Shown: positions 52,569 to 62,600 of the stretch, piece after piece | Position numbering within the stretch: the first letter of the stretch is position 1 | How the letters are laid out: every line of letters begins with the position of its first letter | From: Albugo candida | Taxonomy: Eukaryota > Oomycota > Peronosporomycetes > Albuginales > Albuginaceae | Assembly: GCA_905220665.1 (NCBI GenBank) | Contig: CAJNAR010000155.1 | Coordinates: forward strand, 1 to 64,000 | Length of the DNA stretch: 64,000 bases | Direction: 5' to 3' | The notes under the pieces: generated by a model | What the model was told of the DNA's origin: nothing | Database searches by the model: none | What the model saw: only the letters and a program-made list of their open reading frames with translations | Program-made: the position numbers and the translations under genes

Positions 52569-53801
52569 TCAGATTTTCTGTAAAAACTCCCACGTCCAAT
52601 CACTTATTCGTTTTTGCTCCAGCAAGAAAGCATCATGTCCATGTTTCGAATTGAGAATTTTGAGCGTGGCATTCGGAAGGCCCCGGGCAAGCTCTTGTTG
52701 CTCAACGACGGGGTACAACACATCAGTATCGACTCCAATCACAAGCGCAGGTTGTTTGATGGAATTAAGAGCCTGATCAACTCCTCCACGATCTCTTCCT
52801 ACGTCATGGGAATCCATCATGTGTGACAAAGTCATGTACGAATTCACATCAAAACGTGACAGAAATTTTTCGCCCTGGTAATGTAAATACGATTGAACCA
52901 AGAAAGGAACAGAGTCATTCGATATCTCTTTGACTGAATGTCGACACATTCTGTGATCACCGGAATGCTTTTCACGTCCATACTTTGCAATGTAAGCTTG
53001 ATGCGTTCGATACGAGACCATAGCGATTTGCCTCGCTAGAGAGAACCCTTGCCTTGGAGGCGAGTCTGGATCGAAATACCCATTGCAAAAGAGTGGGTCC
53101 ATTCGAATCGCTTGTCGCTGTAATTCATTAAACGCAATCTGCCACGCGCTGTGTTGTGATGGGCACGCAATGGGTACAATACTTTGAATGTTCATATGCG
53201 GCTCTTCCTGAGCCAATAACGCCCATTCTAACGTCTGCATACCGCCAAGTGACCCGCCAATAACAGCCTTAATACTTTGTATCCCCATAGACTCCAAAAG
53301 TCTTTTTTGCGCCTTTACTGCGTCTTGAATTGTGACAAATGGAAATGTTGGACCGAAAGGCTTCTTTGTATTTGGATCGATGGAACATGGGCCAGTGGTA
53401 CCGTAACAAGATCCCAAGATGTTTGTACATATGATAAAGTATCGGTCCGTCCAAGCCCGAGACACAAATGCGTCCCAGTATTGGTGCACCAGAGGGTGTC
53501 CCGTTAACGCATGACACAGTACCACGACATTGTCCCTTTTCGGTGACAATCGCCCGTACGTAGCGTATTTGATGTTTACATTTGAGAGGATAGTCCCGCT
53601 TTGGAGCTGTAATGATGGCAGTCGGAAGGCGGCTTCTTTGACGGAATGTTGACTTGTTTTTGTATCACTGTATTCGTCCTCCATTAGATTATCAGCACTT
53701 GCTGTGGTAGACGAAGCATATTGCCGTATTGCATGCAAGAGATTGAATCGAGTTACGGCACAGAAGCGTGCGATACCATTACGTCTTTGATTTATGGCCA
53801 T
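52569..53801 (-). CDS. Homoserine O-acetyltransferase (MetX), 410 aa
   Basis: Alpha/beta hydrolase of the MetX family. The oxyanion segment is CHALTGHP, the nucleophile elbow GGSLGGMQ (Ser near residue 185), the Asp is in VIGVDTDVLYP and the His in KHGHDAFL. The NILGSCYGTTGP segment is characteristic. It transfers acetyl from acetyl-CoA to homoserine, the first committed step to methionine by (trans)sulfhydrylation, a fungal/oomycete/plant-type pathway absent from animals. The first ~35 residues are Arg/Ser/Ala-rich without acids, suggesting a mitochondrial presequence. Divergent from ETF-beta with 120 bp between start codons. Confidence 0.93.
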   Translation of the reverse strand: MAINQRRNGIARFCAVTRFNLLHAIRQYASSTTASADNLMEDEYSDTKTSQHSVKEAAFRLPSLQLQSGTILSNVNIKYATYGRLSPKRDNVVVLCHALTGHPLVHQYWDAFVSRAWTDRYFIICTNILGSCYGTTGPCSIDPNTKKPFGPTFPFVTIQDAVKAQKRLLESMGIQSIKAVIGGSLGGMQTLEWALLAQEEPHMNIQSIVPIACPSQHSAWQIAFNELQRQAIRMDPLFCNGYFDPDSPPRQGFSLARQIAMVSYRTHQAYIAKYGREKHSGDHRMCRHSVKEISNDSVPFLVQSYLHYQGEKFLSRFDVNSYMTLSHMMDSHDVGRDRGGVDQALNSIKQPALVIGVDTDVLYPVVEQQELARGLPNATLKILNSKHGHDAFLLEQKRISDWTWEFLQKI

Positions 53802-53921
53802 TCACTTCGGTGAAGGGATCTGCTCCCTTACGTATTGATGACCTTTGTCTAATCATAAATAACGTAAATACATCATTTATTAGATCGACAACTTTCCCTT
53901 CGAATCGAACAAGATCTCAGC
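53802..53921. promoter_or_regulatory. 120-bp bidirectional region, MetX / ETF-beta
   Basis: Shared 5' region of two divergent genes for mitochondrial or methionine metabolism. No TATA box; no specific site recognised. Confidence 0.5.
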
Positions 53922-54686
53922 ATGAAAGTACTCGTTCCGATCAAACGCGTCGTTGATTACGCCGTTAAAATTCGAGTCGCTGCAAATGGCGTCGATCTAA
54001 AAAATGTCAAAATGAGCATGAATCCGTTTTGTGAAATAGCGGTCGAAGAAGCAATTCGCTTGAAAGAAAAGAAACAAGTGTCCGAAGTGATCGCGGTCTC
54101 GATCGGTCCAAAACAAGCGCAGGAGACTATTCGTACAGCACTAGCTATGGGTGCGGACCGCGGTATTCATGTTGAAACTGACTTGAGGACGGATCAAGAG
54201 TTACAACCACTGGCTGTGGCCAAAATCCTGAAAGCTCTGGTGGATAAAGAGGAACCAAAACTGGTCATATGTGGAAAACAGTCAATTGATTCAGATGCCG
54301 CACAAACAGGACCACTTCTTGCTGGTTTATTAGATTGGAGTCAAGCGACGTTTGCTTCAAAAGTGGAATTTAACGAGGAGCTGAAGGATCATTTTCTTGT
54401 GACGCGAGAAACCGATGCTGGCGTTCAAGTTCTGAAGCTATCGCTTCCTTCGGTTGTGACGACAGACTTGAGACTCAACGAACCTCGCTATGCTACATTA
54501 CCAAACATCATGAAGGCTAAGAAAAAGAAGATCGAAGCTGTTGCTGCCGATACGTTGAACGTTGATCTCACTCCACGCATCAAAGTCTTACAAGTGGAAG
54601 AACCAGCTACTCGAAAAGCGGGCATCAAATTGGGATCAATCGATGAATTGATAGATAAGCTCAAGAACGAAGTCGGTGTACTTTGA
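53922..54686 (+). CDS. ETFB: Electron transfer flavoprotein beta subunit (254 aa)
   Basis: Full-length ETF-beta: N terminus [19 protein letters not shown], the [18 protein letters not shown] segment, the AMP-binding [13 protein letters not shown] segment near residue 120, and the family signature [29 protein letters not shown]. With ETF-alpha it carries electrons from acyl-CoA dehydrogenases to ETF-ubiquinone oxidoreductase in the mitochondrial matrix. This is the only complete copy; the right inverted-repeat arm begins inside it, at about codon 120. Convergent with SF3b14, 73 bp between stops. Confidence 0.96.
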   Translation: MKVLVPIKRVVDYAVKIRVAANGVDLKNVKMSMNPFCEIAVEEAIRLKEKKQVSEVIAVSIGPKQAQETIRTALAMGADRGIHVETDLRTDQELQPLAVAKILKALVDKEEPKLVICGKQSIDSDAAQTGPLLAGLLDWSQATFASKVEFNEELKDHFLVTRETDAGVQVLKLSLPSVVTTDLRLNEPRYATLPNIMKAKKKKIEAVAADTLNVDLTPRIKVLQVEEPATRKAGIKLGSIDELIDKLKNEVGVL

Positions 54687-54759
54687 GTTCAAGGCAGAGT
54701 GCGTGTCTCACGAAATATCGAAAGTGCGCAATACATTACATCGTACAAAAGCTTTCTGT

Positions 54760-55193
54760 CTATTCGACGCCGTACTTTTGCCGTAATCCTTCTATTTCCT
54801 GTTTTTGCTTTTCCAATTGACCGCCTCCGCCTCCTTTTCGCTGCTGCATCTTATGTGGCTGATAATATAACACAATCAAATAACGACCACACACATTGAA
54901 ACCGGAGAGATGATCCACAGCGTTTTTTGCATCGTAGATATCTTCATAGATCACAAATGCAGTACCACGTGTCTCATTATTCACACCCAATCTGATCTGT
55001 CGAATTGCGCCATATTTACCAAAGATATCGTACATTTCTTCCGATGAGATTTTGAACGGAAGATTGCGTACATACAATACTCTATTGACCTCAGGAGGAA
55101 GGCGTGCCTACGAATGAATAGAAAATGAGACTTAACGGCTGATCAAAAGACTTGGAGGTTCATTACATTGCCGCGTCGTCCGACAGCTGCCAT
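54760..55193 (-). CDS. SF3B6: Splicing factor SF3b14 / p14, right-arm copy (124 aa)
   Basis: Exons 55167-55193 and 54760-55107 with a 59-bp intron; the protein is predicted identical to the left copy. Both copies look functional, unusual for a core spliceosome subunit that is normally single-copy. Confidence 0.95.
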
Positions 55194-55249
55194 CGCAGTA
55201 AGAATAGCTCCAATGAATCGCTTGGATATCGGTATGCGTCAGTATTTGA
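55194..55249. promoter_or_regulatory. 56-bp bidirectional intergenic region, SF3b14 / RNase H1 (right)
   Basis: Same length as the left-arm counterpart, with a few base differences visible (for example near 55209 and 55216). Confidence 0.55.
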
Positions 55250-56059
55250 ATGGGTACACGTGCTCGGTACTATGCGGTCACTGTAGGACGCCAAATCGGA
55301 ATTTACACGACGTGGGCCACCGCAGAGCAACAGATCAAAGGAGTGTCCAATGCCAAATTCAAAAAGTTTGCAAGTGAACAAGACGCACAAGCTTTTATTT
55401 CTTCTCATACACAAAAACAACAAGAAACCATCAGTCCAATCTCGCGGCGGACTTCTTCCTGTAACAAGCGAACTTTATCGGAAGCCAATATTGAAAATCA
55501 CGAAAAACTCTCAGCCAGCAATGAATCATACATTGTGTTCTGTGATGGTAGTGCTCTTAATAATGGAAAAGCGGGATGCAAAGCAGGGTATGCTTGCATC
55601 TTTCCGGATCATCCCGACTGGAAAATAGCGGGTCCATTAGAAGAAATAGGCGAGGATGGAAGAGCGATTGCACCCACCAACAATCGAGCTGAATATGTCG
55701 CGGCCTTGAAAGCCTTGCAGCATGTCAATGAAGTTGACCCACTTCAACAAAAGACTTTGTTTATTTATTCGGATAGTATGCTTCTTATTCGGTCAATGAC
55801 AGAGTGGGTTACACGATGGAAGGAATCCAACTGGAGGAAGAAAACGAAAACGAATTCTGTATATGACATGGTCAAAAATCACGACTTGCTTAAATCCTTA
55901 CTGGAGGCACAAGGTGGCCGTAAAATCATCTGGAAGCATGTCCGAGCGCATACGGGAAAAACAGATTGGGAATCCACTTGGAATCAGCTTGCGGATGATA
56001 CAGCAAGGGAAGCAGCAAGCGAATACGTGGAGGGTACACCTGCTCTCAATCGACGATAA
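55250..56059 (+). CDS. RNASEH1: Ribonuclease H1, right-arm copy (269 aa)
   Basis: Same hybrid-binding plus RNase H domain layout and all catalytic acids as the left copy. Differences: Thr for Ala in YYAVTVGRQ, His for Asp in ENHEK, Arg for Lys in NWRKK, Leu for Ile in NQLADD, and a different C terminus (TPALNRR). The sharp drop in similarity at the last seven codons marks the edge of the highly conserved block. Confidence 0.93.
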   Translation: MGTRARYYAVTVGRQIGIYTTWATAEQQIKGVSNAKFKKFASEQDAQAFISSHTQKQQETISPISRRTSSCNKRTLSEANIENHEKLSASNESYIVFCDGSALNNGKAGCKAGYACIFPDHPDWKIAGPLEEIGEDGRAIAPTNNRAEYVAALKALQHVNEVDPLQQKTLFIYSDSMLLIRSMTEWVTRWKESNWRKKTKTNSVYDMVKNHDLLKSLLEAQGGRKIIWKHVRAHTGKTDWESTWNQLADDTAREAASEYVEGTPALNRR

Positions 56060-56114
56060 TACTTGCAGCTGTTGGTTCTACGTGCTATAGAAACTTCATT
56101 ATAGTGTACTGCCA

Positions 56115-56146
56115 GGTGGACTATCCAGGTAAACGGATAGTTCACC
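56115..56146. other. Hairpin 3' of right-arm RNase H1
   Basis: GGTGGACTATCC and GGATAGTTCACC form a 12-bp stem with one G.T pair around an 8-base loop, 55 bp after the RNase H1 stop. It is absent from the left arm. Function unknown. Confidence 0.5.
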
Positions 56147-56225
56147 GGTAGTCGAATCAAAAGGGAATCCGTCATTCTTATAATTTCTTCTTTCCGACAA
56201 GAACGCTACCTAAAAGAAAAACGTC

Positions 56226-56531
56226 ATGAAGATCGCAACAGCTTATCTCTTATCAATTTCGGCAGCCGGCGTATTCGTGCAATCGCAATCGTCCATACCC
56301 GTCAACCAACCACATGAACGGAATCTGATGGAAAACGATGGTGAGTCTCCAGCAAATAAGAAGCAACGCGTGGAAGGGTCATATGTAGCGCCACCCCCGA
56401 GCGCGCCTGCCCCGAGTCCTGCACCCCCACAGTTGCCACCACGGACCCCGCACCAATATCCAAACTCGGTCAGTCATGAAACTCCACAGTTTCCAGGCGC
56501 GTCGTATTACAGTGGTGATACTACGAAATAA
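56226..56531 (+). CDS. Small secreted protein, SSP2 family, right copy (101 aa)
   Basis: Signal peptide MKIATAYLLSISAAGVFVQS is nearly the same as in the left copy (37903-38238). The mature part is Pro-rich (SAPAPSPAPPQLPPR) and ends in a Tyr/Gly segment; it has no cysteine. The two mature parts hardly align apart from a short HERNLM/HERSLM stretch. Confidence 0.68.
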   Translation: MKIATAYLLSISAAGVFVQSQSSIPVNQPHERNLMENDGESPANKKQRVEGSYVAPPPSAPAPSPAPPQLPPRTPHQYPNSVSHETPQFPGASYYSGDTTK

Positions 56532-57029
56532 TAAGAAGATAATGCTATCTGGAAATAGATTTCATGCTCATTTCACTCCTTTCTTGGACTACGGAACCTT
56601 CGGCCGTGTACATTATTCAACTCTCTCGCTTAATCTCATTCACCATCATTTCTGCTTGTTCCTAATGACATTGCTTTTCATCTAATCGCAGCGCCTCTGT
56701 CTTAATGCTGTGGTATCTGCGCAGATTCTATCTATTCATTAAAGCTTCACATCAGCACAAGATGGAGTGCTACGATTTCATCTACTTTTCTCTGTATTTT
56801 TGTAGCCTGCCAGCGCACTCGAGCAATTTGATATACCTTCGCCACTGTTACTTATACGTAGCTACTACTTGGCAACTACAACGCATCAAAACTGATACTA
56901 TTATATACAAAACGCAACCATTTCCTATGCCGAACATTGCGTATACGGATTGTGTGAGTAGGGGACTGGGTATGCGCACAGCAGATGGGCTTGTAATGCA
57001 CCAAAACACGTGTTAATTGCAAGTATTTG
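56532..57029. other. Intergenic between SSP2 and PDZ gene
   Basis: About 500 bp with no supported gene; 69- and 103-codon frames here show no feature. Confidence 0.4.
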
Positions 57030-58670
57030 ATGCATGAGATACATCAAAAATCAAAGCCGACTTTACTCATACCGGTACTCGACGACTCGATAGGTTTAAT
57101 GTCCGTCTCTTGTGATCGAGTCGTCAACAAAGACGAGAAAAGCTCATCGAATGAATTCGGAAAGAGTCAGTGGGAGTCTTACACAAACTCTCTTGATACG
57201 TCATCGTCTGACCGGAATGCATTGATACTGAAAGGGAAGCAATTGCTCGCATTGTATCAAACATTGAGAAGAGAAGGTCATTTGACACATTCGAAACACA
57301 AAAATGCGAAAGAGGACCCCATCGATGAAGGCATAATAGACGGCCTCGGAAGAAATCTCCCATCTTTGGATTTACAGCGAGGAGATACTAATCTGATGGA
57401 ATTGAACGCAAACCTTCAAAACATTTGGAATGTTATCAGCTTTTTGAAGTGCCCTCAGATCGAAAGTGCGCTTCACAAATTGGAATCCGTTATTGAGGAG
57501 TATAATGAACCGCTTTCTGTTGTAAATAACGCTTTTAAGGAAGTGGATAGGACGTCAGAAATGAAAAATGCCTCCAAGTATGCAACGGGCTCGAAGCTTG
57601 ATGTCGATCAGGAAAAAAATATTGCGATCGATGGAACTTATTGTGAGCCATTGACGCAACGAGTTGAGGCTGTAACAGCTTTATACGACTCTCAATCAGA
57701 GTGCGCAGAAGACTTGGACAGTATGAAAGAAAAACATAATGGAAGCGAAACAAGCGGAATGAATGAGAAGAACGAGGACCCAAATGGACAGGAAGGGTAT
57801 ACTCAGGAAGATAATTGGCCTACAAATGAATCAGAAGGAAGACATGGACAGCACGAGAACGCCGATGAGAAACAGAAACATTCGATGCAACTCTCTGTGA
57901 ACAAAGAAAGAAACGAGAATTCTTACAATCATGACACCATTCAATCGACTGAATTGCGAGACTCGCACACACTTTCCCTCGACGATAAATCACATTTGGC
58001 TCAAGATCCCAATGCTGTGCCCGAAATGCAAGTCAAAGAAAACGTCTCATTAGCTGTTTTCCACTCAGAGAATCCAGTCCACCCAGACTTGATTAATAGT
58101 GTGCCATGCTCACCCACTCAAAAAGCCTCGAGAAAAAATGATGCCAGCATATATAATGTCACATTCGTAGATCGTGGACCCATTGGCATTCATTTTCAAG
58201 CCAATTTTCCTGATAGTGGAGCAACTGTTCGAGAGCTATTGCCACATATGGCAGCAGAAAAGATTGGTCAAGTTGAGCCTTTTGATCGTCTCATTGCGGT
58301 GAACAAAAATTCAGTGGAAACAGCACCCTTTCGACACGTGATGCTCTTATTGGAAGGAGGGTTGCGTCCATTGACGCTGACGTTTGCACGTCCGACATCG
58401 GACGATGCAATACTTGCATCGAAATCACATGAGATTCCTGCTAATGACTCCATATGGCAGACGACCAAACATTCTCAAGAGCACCATTTAGATGAGGAGA
58501 TTGTATTGGATGCAGAGTCCGAAGAAGAGACTGAATTGAACACCCGACAAAATAACGTATCTGAATTCGACTCCAATATCTCGATTGCAGATAAAATCAT
58601 CACTAATGTATTCTCTTTCTTCTGGAAACCACCAACGCGAGTACAGGCGAGTGTTGCTCGCATCATATGA
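57030..58670 (+). CDS. PDZ-domain protein (546 aa)
   Basis: ATG at 57030, directly after an in-frame TTG. The N-terminal two thirds are acidic, Asn/Glu/Lys-rich with helical stretches (LNANLQNIWNVISFLKCPQI near 130) and a long disordered part. Residues about 373-455 form a PDZ-like domain: VTFVDRGPIGIHFQ as the carboxylate-binding loop strand, AAEKIGQVEPFDRLIAVN as the GD-equivalent turn, and ETAPFRHVMLLLEGG as helix 2. No signal peptide or membrane span. Probable scaffold protein; partner unknown. Its left-arm counterpart (36400-37123) is broken. Confidence 0.75.
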   Translation: MHEIHQKSKPTLLIPVLDDSIGLMSVSCDRVVNKDEKSSSNEFGKSQWESYTNSLDTSSSDRNALILKGKQLLALYQTLRREGHLTHSKHKNAKEDPIDEGIIDGLGRNLPSLDLQRGDTNLMELNANLQNIWNVISFLKCPQIESALHKLESVIEEYNEPLSVVNNAFKEVDRTSEMKNASKYATGSKLDVDQEKNIAIDGTYCEPLTQRVEAVTALYDSQSECAEDLDSMKEKHNGSETSGMNEKNEDPNGQEGYTQEDNWPTNESEGRHGQHENADEKQKHSMQLSVNKERNENSYNHDTIQSTELRDSHTLSLDDKSHLAQDPNAVPEMQVKENVSLAVFHSENPVHPDLINSVPCSPTQKASRKNDASIYNVTFVDRGPIGIHFQANFPDSGATVRELLPHMAAEKIGQVEPFDRLIAVNKNSVETAPFRHVMLLLEGGLRPLTLTFARPTSDDAILASKSHEIPANDSIWQTTKHSQEHHLDEEIVLDAESEEETELNTRQNNVSEFDSNISIADKIITNVFSFFWKPPTRVQASVARII

Positions 58671-59248
58671 AGGGATCTGCAAATTCTGTGGAGCTAATCA
58701 TTCGTGGAACATATGCATATCAACGATATATTCAGCTTATAATGAGGCGTCAAGTGGGTTGCTAGGGCTTGCGACCATATGAAAGGGTCCCCCACGAAGA
58801 TGTGAGAACGTTTCTCATGCGTGGTAATGGAAAGGTTGAGAAGAAATTCACCGAAGGCAATTGTGAAAGTACCGATTAAGCGCATTCATATGTATCGAAG
58901 TCATTGCAGCAGATGGACAGCAGGTACTTTCAAATTTGTTCGGAGACACTCGTGCAGACAATTGTGGGCATTTAACGTTATAAGCGATCAAAATGTGGTG
59001 GCGCAAGTAAAAGTGCAAGCAGACAAGCAGTACGACGGGATGGTGCTAGACAGATCAGAACAATCGAAGGAACGTTTACATGAGAATCAGCTTTGTGATC
59101 TAATGAATTTTGACCACCGATCGACAGCGACAAAGGGATCACTTTTGCAGCCACATCCGTTACTTCATTCTATAGCTCTTGTCCATAAAAGCTTATCAAT
59201 CAAATTTTGTAACAAGAGCAATGGTAAAATTATATTTTAATTCAATCA
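58671..59248. other. Intergenic between PDZ gene and SSP1 relic
   Basis: An open frame of about 137 codons (ATG at 58827 to 59240, plus) is basic and Ser/His-rich with no signal peptide or domain. I do not count it as a gene without further support. Confidence 0.35.
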
Positions 59249-59571
59249 TCAATCTAGTGGAACTTGCGGTTGGTGAGGATGTTGATATATTTCTAGTTTC
59301 GGATTATCGTTTAGAGGAAGTGGCTTCATCAATGGCTCTTCGGGGATAAAGCATGTCAGAACTTTGATCAACAAACCATTTTTAGCTCCGTTGGATTTGC
59401 TTTTACGAGGTTGTTTTGAATGGAAACGATTTTTTTGGTACATATTACTGCTCCACGATCTCTCGAACGTAAATTGTTTTTTCCGGAATCTGAATTCTCC
59501 ATTCCACGGCAGAGAAATGGAAGCAGCATTGAACTTGAGAGAATGGTGGCCGAAAGACGTGAGATATTCAT
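59249..59571 (-). pseudogene. Small secreted protein, SSP1 family, right copy, frameshifted
   Basis: Starts with MNISRLSATILSSSMLLPFL, the same signal peptide start as the left copy (35441-35755). The starting frame stops after 67 codons, but a second frame, overlapping at a run of seven A residues near 59432, continues to a PHQPQVPLD end matching PQVPL of the left copy. A single indel at or near the A run would restore one frame. It could also be a sequencing slip, or two alternative ends. Confidence 0.6.
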
Positions 59572-59689
59572 GTCAAATTGATTGATTTTGAGAAATGAGC
59601 ACTCTATTCTACCTCATTGTGACCTACCTGAAGCACGTACCACAGGTCCAACGCTCATAGAATTCGCTTTAAATCGCTGGACAACCTTT

Positions 59690-62600
59690 CTGTTCTAAAA
59701 TCCATTGGGATGGGTAAAAGTCTGATCAATTAAGTGAAGACAGCACATAAAAATAACAAGAAGACTTCATAGTCCGGCTCAATCTTGGGATCCTCGCGTA
59801 TAAGCATGCACGAGCCTTTAAACTAGAGCAATGCCGTGTAGTTAGGAAGATAAAGTCGAAATCCTGTGTTATAGTAAATTGGGAGCTCGTCGGATTAGCT
59901 CAAATAAGAATATTAATCTGTCATTCGATATTTTCAACGAGCATTAAAGAACCCTCTTTTCGCAATACGGGGAAAAAATGTGGCTGAGATAAAGCGTTTA
60001 ATGATGGATACCCACCCTGTTATCCTTTTAGTATACTATCTGATATCATACGATCTAGCCGTAATCAAATGCGATCAAATTAGTCATTATGCTACTTAAA
60101 AGCCAAGATGGGTCAAGCGATTATATCATCTGTATAGCAGGTTCTTTGTTGGAGAAGCGGAGTTCCAGATGTCACGTTGCCCGAATGAGTGCATCTTCAT
60201 ATGATCGGATTGATCACGGTCGCGATTACTTACTACGGGTCTGCGCATGCTGCTGTTAGCATGCTCACTTGGCCGATGCAGACTCATCCAAGGGACATGG
60301 AAAGAAGCCACTCTTGCTTTACCTTAGTCGATTCAGATGAAAGTTCTTGGTACATACTTTGACGTCTACAGCCGATAGCTAGTGCAGCTAATCATGCTGA
60401 ATCGCTTCGACTCGTCACCAACACTGCCTCTTCTTCAAGGGTGAACGCTCATCAAGGATTCTTGACAAAGGATTTCGATATAGACGATCTCTCATTCTCC
60501 ATCACTGCAATAGATATTTTATCAGTCAACCCATCAACACTGGCGGACCTTCGCTTGAGATGGAGAAATGACGCAGAAATTAAACATTAGCCAGTATCAC
60601 CACTACTAATCAGTTTCCACCACCTGACAATGCTCAGCTTCTGTGGCGATACGGTAGCGAAACGTCAACAAGCATTCATATTCGTAACTGCTTTCCAATT
60701 TTTCTCTGGAAGCCCTGTTTGCACATTTTCTTTGCTGGATGCTGGCGATCAAAAACGCTACCATCGTTGCGCGATTGAACTTCTTTATGTTGCCATATTT
60801 GTATGTCCAATTCTGCACCTAACAAACTTCTTACCAAGCGTCTAGTTTGGAATGATCAGATTTAGAGCCATTGTGTTGACACTATGGAAGTGGACATCAT
60901 GGCCAGCTTTGGATATATTAGTGCTACATAAAAGAGTCGTCGAGTAAAAGTTGCACTGACACAATGCATCTCAATCGCTGATGAAAGATCAAAAGAGGTG
61001 GATGCACTTGTATCATCATTTGATAATATGCAGCCCGATCATCAATGGCGTCGAAGCCGTTGCAGACGTTGTTCACGGCATTAACGACACCGTTTCCACA
61101 TTGTCATTTCAACCACACACCGCGCACTTTCTTCCTGTCGTCGACGTCTTACACCCATCAGCTCCACGAGCCCGACTCTCTGGCCAAGTCCCTGATGTTG
61201 CACCATTCCAAGAGATCAAATATGCAATCGGTAATACTCTCATTACAGGCGACATGGACGCGCACGGAAGAGTAGCGCTGCATTTCAACCCTCAGCGTAC
61301 GGAGGTGTTTACGAGATATGGAACCCATGTTGATCCACTTCGCGCATAAACAAGCCCTTTGCTATCTTACACGAGCTTGGTTGACCGTGCAACCGCAGAA
61401 AGCTGAAAATGATCATTACCTTCGCGATTGCTGTCTCATCTCAGGCATGGAATTGAAGTTGCGTGTAGCTCTTTCAGTGTCAGCTCCAAGTGTGGCGCGA
61501 ATGGCACGCACCTCTCCTATTGTATCACGTTGATCAATTAATGTTATTAGAATCCTCAGCAGAGTGGAGAGACCACGACCTAAGCCGTGACTGACTCCCG
61601 TCTGCAATAAGTCCTACCATTGACTCCAGCGGCCTTTCTTCGTATTTTGCCGAGGAGCGCTGTGACCTTATGGACCCATTTCACTTATTGAGATGAACGT
61701 GCGTTTGCATCCATTTGCTCGTTGACTTTGATTTAATTTCAAGCCTCAACTACATCACAGAATTAGGCTAAAACATTCTCCTGTTCCGATGACCTTTGTT
61801 CGATTACGTCCACAACTTTGTCGCCAACGAGATAGAAGGTGGAGCAGGACACTTCATTCACAATATTGTGGCTCATTCTGCTCCATTTGGCATTTGGTTT
61901 GGACTCTCCTACCCACTCACGACACCTTCACCCTCAGTCATTTCGCGCGTATGACTCAGTGGTTGAGCTCTTCAAATTTGTCTTCGACTTACCACCTGAT
62001 CTCTCTCGAACACTACTGGTGCTCACTACTATAAGCTCTTTGTTATCCTCACCGCTGTACCCCATGCCGAATCACGAACCCCCTCGATTACCGGCTCCAT
62101 TGCAAGCACTGACGTAGCCATCACTCACGCTTGCCTGTGGAGGACCCACATAACTCTGTGTCAGTGTCAACAAATATTCGATTGGAATTCCATCACCAGA
62201 TAATGATCTCCGAAAATGCCGCTTTTTGGTTTCAATCTTCACTTCCACAATGTTCTGAAGACCACTCTTAGGTGAAGTTGGGTGCGGGAGGAGAGCCATC
62301 GACGTCTCTCTCTCCCTTTCCATTTTACAGAAAGTCAAATGATCCTCCGCTCGCCTAAATACAAACTCACCAGATTCACTGCCTAACATTGCCGACTTCC
62401 CGACCTTATTGATGAAACACCACACCTCGCATGCTTGGCGTTCGTTCTATCATTTGATCCAATCCACAACCAGGCAGACCCAGGGTCAACACTGATTGTT
62501 GAATTAGCGACTTTGCTCGCTGGCCTCCTTTGTTTATCCAATCTTGAAGGGATTTTCATCATATCTCATTTAGGCCTACGAAAAGCGTCATGGACTGGAT

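Larger units (their letters stand above)
54275..59690 (-). repeat. Right arm of the ~5.3-kb inverted duplication
   Basis: Mirror image of 35340-40650. Distances agree: from the RNase H1 stop to the far SSP1 gene is about 3.1 kb in the left arm and 3.2 kb in this one. The spacer between the arms is about 13.6 kb. Confidence 0.93.

Noticed and set aside
60126..60311. Minus-strand frame considered as a retrotransposon fragment
   Set aside because: No reverse transcriptase, integrase or protease motif could be pointed to.
60981..61349. 122-codon plus-strand frame as a gene
   Set aside because: Starts with ATG and has varied composition but no known motif and no exon partners; kept only as a remark.
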